A stretch of 36,568 bases of DNA from an uncultured Oscillospiraceae bacterium (GTDB lineage Bacteria > Bacillota > Clostridia > Oscillospirales > Ruminococcaceae): positions 1 to 36,568 of the forward strand of contig CAJFJV010000018.1 in the NCBI GenBank assembly GCA_904384225.1. The letters are read 5' to 3'. Shown here piece after piece: positions 24,099 through 31,307 of the stretch; position 1 is the first letter of the stretch; each line of letters opens with the position of its first letter. The translations under genes were made by a program, and so were the position numbers. The notes beneath the pieces were generated by a model, which saw only the letters and a list, made by a program, of their open reading frames with translations, was not told the DNA's origin and did no database searches.

Positions 24099-25289
24099 AT
24101 GCAGAAGATGTGGACACACGACAGGATGAAGAAGACAGCTGCGATGCTGGCCGTTTTGTTGGCGGTGCTGTTCTTCTATAGTCCGATTTCATTGCTGCCG
24201 TCAACGGTGGAAGCGAAAAGCGTCTCTGACATGCAGGATGAGATAGACAGTTTGTCGCAGCAGATTAAAGACTTAGAAAATAAAATGAGTGCCAATCAGA
24301 GCAAGCTTGCAGATGAAAAGGCACGGCAAGAGCAGCTTACAGAACAAATTTTGAATGTAGAACAACAGGTCTCATTATATAATACGAAAATAGATGAAGT
24401 GAATGAGATGATTGCGGCGAAAGAAGCGGAAATTTCTGCTAAGGAAGAGGAAATAGCAGAAAGCGAGGAGCTGTTTGCTGCACGGCTTCGCAGAATGTAT
24501 ATTACGAATACGTCGTCTTCTACTTTGTCCACCCTGCTTAGTGCAAGCAGTTTTTCCGACTTTCTGAATCGGTATGAAATTTTAAAGCGGATTTCACAGG
24601 AAGATCGCAGTGCGATTGAAGAACTGAATGTACAGAAAACAGAATATGAGACGCTGAAAGCTGAGTTAGACAGTCAAAAAGCGGAATTAAAAGAGGCCAG
24701 TGATGCAGTAAACGAAAAATATACACAGCTTCAAAGCATGTATGCGGAAAGTGAGCAGGCAGAGTCCTCTATCTTGGATGCAAACAAGCAATATATGGAG
24801 AATGCTGAGAAATACAAAAAAGAGCAAGATGCTCTTGAGCAGGAAATCCAAGAGTTACTGCAAAATGAAGGAAGTGACGAAGCATACGGGGACGGACAGT
24901 TGAAATGGCCGGTTCCAACACGTTCTTATATTTCTTCCTACTTTGGATGGCGGACCCTTTATGGTCAGCCCAATTACCATAAAGGCATTGATATTCCGGG
25001 GTCAGCAGGAACCAATATTGTAGCGGCAGATGCCGGAAAGGTTTTAAAGGTTTCCAAACTGACTTACGGATATGGCTGGCATGTGATCATCGACCATGGA
25101 AATGGCGTATCTACGCTTTATGCGCACTGTAGCCGGTTGGATGTGAGTGTGGGCGATTATGTTGAAAAAGGGCAGGTTGTCGCCGGAATCGGCACTACAG
25201 GAAATTCTACCGGAAACCATGTGCATTTTGAAGTGCGTATTAATGGTGTGCAGCAGAATCCGCTCAATTATGTCAAACAACCTTCATAA
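24099..25289 (+). CDS. EnvC-like coiled-coil M23 endopeptidase
   Basis: 396 aa. A signal peptide or anchor (about 10-38, ending VEAKS) is followed by long coiled coils (about 40-125 and 165-255, rich in E, K, Q and A) and a C-terminal LytM/M23 domain (about 265-394). Zinc ligands are present: Y-H-K-G-I-D (His294, Asp298) and N-H-V-H-F-E (His376), plus D-H-G-N-G-V-S-T-L-Y-A-H. Thus, unlike E. coli EnvC, whose domain is inactive, this one looks catalytic. Its place after ftsEX argues that FtsEX gates it to cut peptide cross-links. Start ATG 24099 has AAAGGGGAG upstream. Confidence 0.9.
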   Translation: MQKMWTHDRMKKTAAMLAVLLAVLFFYSPISLLPSTVEAKSVSDMQDEIDSLSQQIKDLENKMSANQSKLADEKARQEQLTEQILNVEQQVSLYNTKIDEVNEMIAAKEAEISAKEEEIAESEELFAARLRRMYITNTSSSTLSTLLSASSFSDFLNRYEILKRISQEDRSAIEELNVQKTEYETLKAELDSQKAELKEASDAVNEKYTQLQSMYAESEQAESSILDANKQYMENAEKYKKEQDALEQEIQELLQNEGSDEAYGDGQLKWPVPTRSYISSYFGWRTLYGQPNYHKGIDIPGSAGTNIVAADAGKVLKVSKLTYGYGWHVIIDHGNGVSTLYAHCSRLDVSVGDYVEKGQVVAGIGTTGNSTGNHVHFEVRINGVQQNPLNYVKQPS

Positions 25290-25352
25290 TATAGCTGTCT
25301 GAATAAGCGAGTAACATAATTTCTTCGGAGTGCTGTGAAACAAAAAGGGTTT

Positions 25353-25393
25353 AACGTTTACGTATTCCTATACAGGAATACGTAACGTTTTGT
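25353..25393 (+). terminator. Hairpin between the M23 and S41 genes
   Basis: Stem TACGTATTCCT (25359-25369) / AGGAATACGTA (25374-25384), extended by AACGT / ACGTT with one bulged T, loop ATAC, followed by TTTTG. Probably a partial terminator; the S41 gene starts 24 bp later without an obvious own promoter. Confidence 0.55.
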
Positions 25394-25416
25394 ACCCGGA
25401 AAGTTAGAGGACATCT

Positions 25417-26646
25417 ATGAATAAAAAGATATCTTTGGGTGCTGCCATTACGTTTATGATCGTTGTTGCCGGTATCACCTTCTGCATTACCATGATGGTT
25501 GCCTTGAACCACTTTAACGACATGGTTTTAAACGTAAAAGAACGGGAAGAAATGTATAAAAAAATCAGCAATCTCGATGCAGAGGTCAGGCAAAATTATG
25601 CCGATGCTTCGCAGATAGACGAAGAGTATTTGAGCGATATGATTTCCGCTGGATATATTCAAGGGATTGGTGACAAATATGCTTCCTACCTGACAAAGGA
25701 TGAATATGAGGCAGTTTTGCAGGAGCAAAACGGGCAGCTTGTCTCCATTGGCGTTGTACTGGCAAAGGATCAAACAGGATACTTGAAAGTGCTTTCTGTC
25801 CAAGAAGGCTCTCCAGCACAACAAAATGGGATTCAGCGCGGAGATCTTTTAATTTCTGTTGATGGGACCGATTTAAAAAATTTGTCGCTGGAAGATGGCG
25901 AACAGCTTTTAAAAGGAAATATTGGCGAGAAAGTCACGGTTGTCTATCGGCGTGATGGAGTTGACACAACAAAAGAACTGCAGCGAATCACATTGTCAGA
26001 AGTTTTGGTGGAATCCCGTATGATTGACCAAACCGGTTATATTTTAATTCGGGAGTTCAGTTCTTCGGCGATTTCACAATTTAAAACTGCTGTTGAGGAA
26101 TTAATCCAGCAAGGCGCTGTCAGCTTTGTTTTTGATGTACGCGGCAACAACAGCGATTCCATTAGTTCGACCAACGATATCTTAAACCTGCTTTTACCGG
26201 CCGGTGATCTGGGAACAATCGTCTATGCCGACGGCAGTACGCGTTTGAGCGGAACATCGGATAGTTATTCTATTGATATGCCGATGTCAGTCATTGTCGA
26301 TGCAGATACCGGATGTGCGGCGGAGTACTTTGCCCTTATGCTGCGGGAATACGGAAAGGCCAACATAGTAGGGACACAGACAATGGGGAAATCTGCGATA
26401 CAGGAGCTGCGCCCGCTTAACGATGGCAGTGCTGTATATATCACAGTTTCACATTTCCTTCTGCCATCTGAAACGGATATCGAGGGCGTTGGAGTAAAGC
26501 CGGATTACGAAGTAAAACTTTCTACCAGCGAAGGATCTGAAGCAGTGCTTACAGATGAAACGGATACGCAGCTGCGAAAAGCCTTGGAAACGGTTAATTC
26601 TAAAGTAGTAACAGAAGAAAGCAGCACAGCATCTGCATCAGAATAA
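25417..26646 (+). CDS. S41-family (CtpA-like) protein with Cys at the nucleophile position
   Basis: 409 aa. N-terminal membrane anchor (about 7-30), a helical region, a PDZ domain (about 108-190: G-V-V-L...V-L-S-V-Q-E-G-S-P-A-Q-Q-N-G-I-Q-R-G-D-L-L) and an S41 protease core (200-370). The general base Lys is present (M-G-K-S, Lys325). In the nucleophile motif, usually T-A-S-A-S-E, this protein reads T-G-C-A-A-E, so Cys300 replaces Ser. The conserved N-N-P-G-G loop is N-N-S-D. It may be a cysteine-type, slow or inactive protease. The location after ftsEX and the M23 gene is a common CtpA context; CtpA enzymes tune division hydrolases. ATG 25417 follows AGAGGA. Terminator at 26654. Confidence 0.85.
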   Translation: MNKKISLGAAITFMIVVAGITFCITMMVALNHFNDMVLNVKEREEMYKKISNLDAEVRQNYADASQIDEEYLSDMISAGYIQGIGDKYASYLTKDEYEAVLQEQNGQLVSIGVVLAKDQTGYLKVLSVQEGSPAQQNGIQRGDLLISVDGTDLKNLSLEDGEQLLKGNIGEKVTVVYRRDGVDTTKELQRITLSEVLVESRMIDQTGYILIREFSSSAISQFKTAVEELIQQGAVSFVFDVRGNNSDSISSTNDILNLLLPAGDLGTIVYADGSTRLSGTSDSYSIDMPMSVIVDADTGCAAEYFALMLREYGKANIVGTQTMGKSAIQELRPLNDGSAVYITVSHFLLPSETDIEGVGVKPDYEVKLSTSEGSEAVLTDETDTQLRKALETVNSKVVTEESSTASASE

Positions 26647-26653
26647 CAAAGAG

Positions 26654-26693
26654 AACGCTTGAAGGGATCGTTTCCTTCAAGCGTTTTTTTTCG
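26654..26693 (+). terminator. Terminator of the ftsEX cluster
   Basis: AACGCTTGAAGG (26654-26665) with CCTTCAAGCGTT (26674-26685), 8-nt loop, followed by a T-run. Confidence 0.9.
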
Positions 26694-26821
26694 TTGAGAA
26701 AAAAGACGAAGCTCTGCGATCTTACAGTGGAATTGAAATCTATGTGGAGAAAATACAATATTAGAAGTTTAACCATTCAACAAATAGAAGTTACGATCTG
26801 AAAGGAAAGAACGGCGCCCTA

Positions 26822-26850
26822 TTGTCTTTATCTGCAATCTTCGATATAAT
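26822..26850 (+). promoter_or_regulatory. Promoter of the metallo-hydrolase gene
   Basis: TTGTCT (26822-26827), 17-nt spacer, TATAAT (26845-26850), 35 bp before GTG 26886. Confidence 0.7.
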
Positions 26851-26885
26851 AAAAAATAGTATTTGTATAAAAGAGGGGATTTTTC

Positions 26886-27731
26886 GTGCAGGTAAGAGCC
26901 AAAATGCCGATAGCGCTTTCGGCTGACGTTTTTCGTATGGAAGAAAATACAAGGGTTTATTGGCTGGGCGGTGCAGCTTTTTTGATTTGCTCGCATGGTA
27001 CAAATATTTTGATTGATCCTCAGATGTCGTTTTGCCAAAAGAACGGGAATTTATTTGCTCCGAATGGCCTGCGGCTATTTTGCAAACCGCCTCTTTCAGC
27101 AGAAGAGGCGGTTTCGGCGGATATAGTGCTGTATACGCATGCCGATGACGATCATTTTGAAGCGGCAACAGCACAAAGGCTTGGCGCAGCAAATATCCTT
27201 ATTGTCGGCCCGGCGCCTGTTTTTGAAAAGGCGGTGCATTTGGGGATTCCAGAAAAACAGCTTAAGATGATCCGCCCCGGTGATTGCCTTGAAATAGGAA
27301 AAGTCAAAATCACGGTCTTTCCGGCTGACCATCCGTGGCAGCTTCTGAATACTGCGAAATTCGGCCGCCCATATGGTAAGGAGGATTGTGTCGGATTTAT
27401 TGTGGAGACGCAGGATATGCGGATGTTTATCAGTGGTGATACACGGCTTTTGCCAGCGCATACAACACTTGAGAATATCGATATTCTTGCAATGGATGCA
27501 TCAAGCTGTAGTTTTCATTTGAGTGTGCAGGGATCCGCTGCGCTGTGCCGCTATCTGCCTAAAGCATGGCTGCTGCCGTGTCATTACGGGACATATGATG
27601 CGCCAGGAGATCCGGCACATGGCGGTGATCCTTCAGAGGTGCTGAGCTTAGTAGAAAATGCGCAGGATCGCTTGATTGATGCGGCGCCTGGAGAAAAGAT
27701 TGTATTTTTGGATCATCAGTATCAAAGGTAA
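26886..27731 (+). CDS. Metallo-beta-lactamase-fold hydrolase (UlaG-like)
   Basis: 281 aa. The metallo-beta-lactamase pattern is V-Y-W-L-G-G-A-A-F-L-I (first strands), T-H-A-D-D-D-H-F-E (metal motif), P-A-D-H-P-W, I-S-G-D-T-R and L-L-P-C-H-Y-G-T-Y-D. In UlaG and relatives the motif is usually T-H-x-H-x-D-H; here the second His is Asp, which still can bind metal but should change the site. UlaG-type enzymes cleave ascorbate-6-phosphate lactone or, in related families, phosphodiesters; no ascorbate genes are nearby, so the substrate is unknown. Start GTG 26886 has GAGGGG 8 nt upstream. Monocistronic, ending at the 27810 hairpin. Confidence 0.8.
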   Translation: MQVRAKMPIALSADVFRMEENTRVYWLGGAAFLICSHGTNILIDPQMSFCQKNGNLFAPNGLRLFCKPPLSAEEAVSADIVLYTHADDDHFEAATAQRLGAANILIVGPAPVFEKAVHLGIPEKQLKMIRPGDCLEIGKVKITVFPADHPWQLLNTAKFGRPYGKEDCVGFIVETQDMRMFISGDTRLLPAHTTLENIDILAMDASSCSFHLSVQGSAALCRYLPKAWLLPCHYGTYDAPGDPAHGGDPSEVLSLVENAQDRLIDAAPGEKIVFLDHQYQR

Positions 27732-27809
27732 GGCCAATAATGTGATATATCTTGAATAGATATCCAGCAGCCATATTTGTAACCTGTTATATGTGTCGTT
27801 CGTTTACAA

Positions 27810-27855
27810 AGAATATAAAAATGGCAGAGTGCAAGCTCTGCCATTTTTATATTCT
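27810..27855. terminator. Bidirectional terminator, metallo-hydrolase / typA
   Basis: Perfect 20-bp stem (27810-27829 with 27836-27855), loop TGCAAG, with A/T-rich outer arms usable in both directions between the convergent genes. Confidence 0.8.
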
Positions 27856-27891
27856 GATATAAGAGGTGTTAAAATCACGGATACCGCAATT

Positions 27892-29712
27892 TTATTTTTT
27901 TCTGCTGTTGGCTTTGGCACGCAGATTGTTATCAAGAATAGCTTTGCGGATACGGATGTTTTTGGGGGTAATCTCCAAGAGTTCATCCTCTGCCATAAAT
28001 TCAAGGCATTCTTCCAGACTCATACGACGTGGCGGTGTTAGGCGCAGAGCGTCATCGCTGCCAGCCGCACGGGTATTGGTGAGCTGCTTTTTCTTGCAGA
28101 CATTGACAACCATATCTTCCGACCGTGGAGAACAGCCGATAACCATGCCTTCGTATACATCTACGCCGGCGTCGATAAACAATGTTCCGCGTTCCTGTGC
28201 ATTGTACAGGCCATAAACGACAGAAACACCGGTTTCATAAGAAATAAGAGAGCCGTTGGAGCGGCGGGAAATTTCCCCTTTATACGGCTGGTAGCTGTCG
28301 AAAATGGCGTTCATAATCCCTTCCCCTTTGGTATCGGTTAAAAACTCACTGCGATAGCCAAAAAGCCCTCGTGAAGGAATCAGGAATTCTAAACGCATAC
28401 GGCTTCCCTGCGGCGCCATCTGCACCAGTTCCCCTTTACGGCTTCCGAGTTTTTCCATAACGCTGCCGACACAGCTTTCCGGAACGTCGATCAGCACCCT
28501 TTCTATGGGTTCGCATTGCTTGCCGTCAATATTTTTCATCAAGACGCGCGGCGGATTGACCGAGAATTCATATCCTTCGCGGCGCATATTTTCGATCAAA
28601 ATAGAAAGGTGCATCTCACCGCGTCCCGCAACCTTTAAACTGTCGGTATTTTCCGTTTCTTCAACGCGCAGCGAGACGTCTTTAAGCAATTCACGGAATA
28701 ACCGATCCCGGATTTGGCGGGAGGTGACGAATTTTCCTTCACGCCCTGCAAATGGACTGTCATTGACGGAAAAGGTCATTTCAACAGTAGGTTCGGAGAT
28801 TTTGACAAATGGAAGCGGTTCTATTGTGCCCGGCGCACAAAGTGTATCGCCAATCGTGATGTTCTCGATTCCGGAAAAAATGATGATATCACCCACTTTG
28901 GCAGAATCGACCGGAACACGCTTTAAGCCTTCGATTTGATATAATGAAACGATGCGGCCTTTATACGGCGGTTTGGATTCATGATAATCAGCAATCATAA
29001 CATCCTGATTCTGGCGGATTTCACCGCGTTCTACGCGGCCGATACCAATACGTCCGACATAATCATTGTAATCAATCGCTGAGACCAAAACCTGCAGCGG
29101 TGCGGTTTCATCCCCCTGCGGCGGATCAAAATGGTTGACAATTGCTTCAAACAGCGGGATTAAATCCGTACCGGGATGATCCGGGGAAAGAGAAGCTGTT
29201 CCGTCGCGGCCGGAACAGAAAAGGACAGGGCTTTCGAGCTGCTCTTCTGTTGCATCAAGATCCAAAAGAAGTTCCAAGACCTCATCCACAACTTCATGGC
29301 ATCTTGCGTCTGGACGATCAATTTTGTTTACCGCAATAATCACTTTATGGCCAAGCTCAAGGGATTTTTGCAGGACGAAGCGCGTCTGCGGCATAGGGCC
29401 TTCCGCAGCGTCTACAAGCAGAACAACGCCGTCCACCATCTTTAAAATCCGCTCAACTTCGCCGGAAAAATCAGCGTGGCCGGGCGTATCCACAATATTG
29501 ATTTTAATACCTTTGTAATGTGCAGCTGTGTTTTTAGCAAGAATGGTAATCCCGCGTTCACGCTCAATCTCATTGGAATCCATGATGCGGTCGGCTACCA
29601 CCTGATTTTCCCGAAATGCGCCGCCCTGTTTCAGCATTTCGTCGACCAATGTGGTTTTGCCGTGGTCTACGTGTGCAATAATCGCAATATTCCGAAGATC
29701 TTCTCGGATCAT
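27892..29712 (-). CDS. typA: Ribosome-associated GTPase TypA/BipA
   Basis: 606 aa, the normal length. G1 A-H-V-D-H-G-K-T (13-20), switch R-E-R-G-I-T-I, G3 D-T-P-G-H, G4 N-K-I-D, an EF-G-like domain III/V and the TypA-specific C-terminal domain (about 500-606). It acts on the 70S ribosome in 50S assembly and stress translation. Start ATG 29712 has AAGGGAAG 7 nt upstream; the open frame extends upstream for 21 codons without conserved sequence. The C-terminus ends basic (K-A-N-S-R-K-K). No clear -35/-10 pair was found upstream (a TATAAT with weak -35 lies near 29806). Confidence 0.96.
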   Translation of the reverse strand: MIREDLRNIAIIAHVDHGKTTLVDEMLKQGGAFRENQVVADRIMDSNEIERERGITILAKNTAAHYKGIKINIVDTPGHADFSGEVERILKMVDGVVLLVDAAEGPMPQTRFVLQKSLELGHKVIIAVNKIDRPDARCHEVVDEVLELLLDLDATEEQLESPVLFCSGRDGTASLSPDHPGTDLIPLFEAIVNHFDPPQGDETAPLQVLVSAIDYNDYVGRIGIGRVERGEIRQNQDVMIADYHESKPPYKGRIVSLYQIEGLKRVPVDSAKVGDIIIFSGIENITIGDTLCAPGTIEPLPFVKISEPTVEMTFSVNDSPFAGREGKFVTSRQIRDRLFRELLKDVSLRVEETENTDSLKVAGRGEMHLSILIENMRREGYEFSVNPPRVLMKNIDGKQCEPIERVLIDVPESCVGSVMEKLGSRKGELVQMAPQGSRMRLEFLIPSRGLFGYRSEFLTDTKGEGIMNAIFDSYQPYKGEISRRSNGSLISYETGVSVVYGLYNAQERGTLFIDAGVDVYEGMVIGCSPRSEDMVVNVCKKKQLTNTRAAGSDDALRLTPPRRMSLEECLEFMAEDELLEITPKNIRIRKAILDNNLRAKANSRKK

Positions 29713-29897
29713 ATCAAAACTTCCCTTCTTGAAAGCAATAAGTAGTTTTCTATTATGGGGCCATCGAAAGCACAAAAATGCGGCCCCGATTTTTACAGCA
29801 AGTCTTATTATACATCGTTTTTCGATCGAAAGCTATAGTAAACGCTTCTTTCAGTAGTTATACCAAAAATCCGTCGGTATTCGAGGAGAAAATTAGA

Positions 29898-30035
29898 ATG
29901 CGGGAAAGAGCAGAGAAGATATTCTTAGATAAAATGAGTTTTATAAGTATACATAATACACAAGAAAATGCTGTATATTTTCTCTGCAAAAAGTATCCTT
30001 TTTTCACTATACAAAAGTGCACAGGCACGTTATAA
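29898..30035 (+). CDS. Possible 45-aa small protein
   Basis: ATG 29898 with GAGGAG 9 nt upstream, reading MRERAEKIFLDKMSF and ending K-C-T-G-T-L. The frame is short and its end overlaps the promoter of the small-RNA candidate. No family recognised; a chance frame is quite possible. Confidence 0.25.
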   Translation: MRERAEKIFLDKMSFISIHNTQENAVYFLCKKYPFFTIQKCTGTL

Positions 30036-30180
30036 TAAACGCAATAGAAATTATTTTGAAAATATTGTTTGCAGCACAGTGTCCGAACACCTTTTCGTTT
30101 GTCTACAAAAATTTAAAATGTTTACATTTCGTACGTAACCAAACGGCTCCGGCAGGAAACTACTTGCCGGAGCCGTTTTT
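30031..30180 (+). ncRNA. Candidate small RNA with promoter and terminator
   Basis: TATACA (30008-30013), 17-nt spacer and TATAAT (30031-30036) form a fair promoter. About 135 nt later a strong terminator follows: AAACGGCTCCGGCA (30141-30154) with TGCCGGAGCCGTTT (30165-30178) and a T-run. Between them there is no supported frame, but there are small dyads (GTGT-CCGA-ACAC; AAATGT-TT-ACATTT). The predicted transcript is about 138 nt. It matches no RNA family I recognise. Confidence 0.4.
30141..30180 (+). terminator. Strong terminator of the small-RNA candidate
   Basis: Perfect 14-bp stem, 10-nt loop, ending in TTTTT. No annotated plus-strand gene ends nearby. Confidence 0.8.
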
Positions 30181-30268
30181 GTGCGGATGACGAAGATCTA
30201 TTTCTGGATAGGAGAAAATGGCCGCAACTGCAAGGGTGGAGCTATATTCTGATAGGTTTTAAGTATAC

Positions 30269-30300
30269 AAAAACAGGCGGGAAATCTCCCGCCTGTTTTT
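30269..30300 (-). terminator. Terminator of nagB
   Basis: AAAAACAGGCGGG (30269-30281) with CCCGCCTGTTTTT (30288-30300), loop of 6, 23 bp after the nagB stop on the minus strand; symmetrical. Confidence 0.85.
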
Positions 30301-30322
30301 GGGTTAAAAAGGCCGCCGCAGC

Positions 30323-31066
30323 TTATTCGCCGCGTTTTGCCAAAATAGTTGCATATGCTTCTTCATCCACTATGATAGTAGCGTCCGGGTGCATTTGCAG
30401 TGCGGATGCCGGGACGTGCGGCGTAATCGGGCCAAAGCAGGTTTCATAAATGATATCCGCTTTTTTGGGGCCGTTTGCAATCAAGACGATCTTTTTTGCT
30501 TTCATAATAGTCCCGATCCCCATTGAAATCGCCGTCTTTGGAACATCGTCGATGCTTTCAAAGAAGCGGGCGTTTGCCTGAATGGTGGAATCGGTCAGCT
30601 TTACCTCGTGTGTGATTTTGTCAAAAGCGTCGCTTGGTTCGTTAAAGCCGATATGGCCGTTGTTGCCGATTCCCAAAAGCTGCATATCAATACCGCCTAA
30701 AGATTCAATCAGCGCCTCATAACGCAAAGCTTCTTCATCCATATTGCCTGCTTTGCCGTTTGGAACGTTGGTATTGGCCTTATCAATATTGACATGGTTG
30801 AAGAGGTTTTCATTCATAAAATACCGGTAGCTTTGATCATTTGTCCCGTCTAATCCTACATATTCGTCGAGATTTACGGATTTGACTTTGGAAAAGTCGA
30901 GATCGCCCGCCTCATACCACTCGATGAGCTGCTTATAAGTACCGACCGGAGTAGAACCGGTGGCAAGTCCCAAAACACAGTCCGGTTTCATATGGATCTG
31001 CGAGAAAAAGAGAGCTGCTGCTTTTTTTGACATGTCTTCATAATCTTTGCATCTGATGATTTTCAT
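30323..31066 (-). CDS. nagB: Glucosamine-6-phosphate deaminase
   Basis: 247 aa, typical NagB size. Motifs: G-L-A-T-G-S-T-P-V-G-T-Y (about 38-49), V-N-L-D-E-Y-V-G-L (Asp near 72), L-G-I-G-N-N-G-H-I-G-F-N-E-P (about 133-146, catalytic His). It converts glucosamine-6-phosphate to fructose-6-phosphate and ammonia, joining amino-sugar use to glycolysis. Start ATG 31066 has AAAGGAG 10 nt upstream; the frame continues 90 codons upstream but without family similarity. No nagA or nagE is adjacent. Its promoter is 38 bp upstream and its terminator just downstream, so it is monocistronic. Confidence 0.95.
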   Translation of the reverse strand: MKIIRCKDYEDMSKKAAALFFSQIHMKPDCVLGLATGSTPVGTYKQLIEWYEAGDLDFSKVKSVNLDEYVGLDGTNDQSYRYFMNENLFNHVNIDKANTNVPNGKAGNMDEEALRYEALIESLGGIDMQLLGIGNNGHIGFNEPSDAFDKITHEVKLTDSTIQANARFFESIDDVPKTAISMGIGTIMKAKKIVLIANGPKKADIIYETCFGPITPHVPASALQMHPDATIIVDEEAYATILAKRGE

Positions 31067-31103
31067 GAAAACTGCACTCCTTTGTACAATTTGGATTGTC
31101 TTC

Positions 31104-31132
31104 ATTGTAGCATATCCGCAAGGAAAGGACAA
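31104..31132 (-). promoter_or_regulatory. Promoter of nagB
   Basis: Minus strand: TTGTCC (31127-31132), 17-nt spacer, TACAAT (31104-31109). Confidence 0.7.
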
Positions 31133-31235
31133 GACGAAAAAAGGAGATTTGTAAAGCTTTTTGCCTATTAAAATGCCTGTTTTTTTATGTAAATCTGCGC
31201 TTTTTAGGATTTGTCTGTTTTTAGCAAAAGAAAGA

Positions 31236-31273
31236 GCCGTTCGGCATAACCGATGTGCCGTTCGCATAACAAT
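31236..31273 (+). promoter_or_regulatory. Direct repeat and candidate sporulation promoter before sipL
   Basis: Two near-identical copies, GCCGTTCGGCATAAC (31236-31250) and GCCGTTCGCATAAC (31257-31270), 21 bp apart. ATA at 31246-31248 and CATAACAAT at 31265-31273 resemble the mother-cell sigma-E pattern (ATA ... CATACAAT) with 16 bp between them, but with an extra A in the -10. No sigma-A promoter is visible. Confidence 0.35.
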
Positions 31274-31307
31274 AGGACAGACAAATCTGCAAAAGGAGCG
31301 AATATGC

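Larger units (their letters stand above)
29713..30322. other. 610-bp gene-poor interval typA / nagB
   Basis: Holds the typA leader on the left. Then come a doubtful 45-codon frame (29898-30035), a promoter-terminator pair bounding a possible small RNA (30031-30180), and the nagB terminator (30269-30300). A 14-codon frame at 30218-30262 lies between two terminators and is probably not a gene. Confidence 0.5.

Noticed and set aside
30218-30262. 14-codon frame with AGGAGA site
   Set aside because: Lies between two terminators with no promoter; probably chance.
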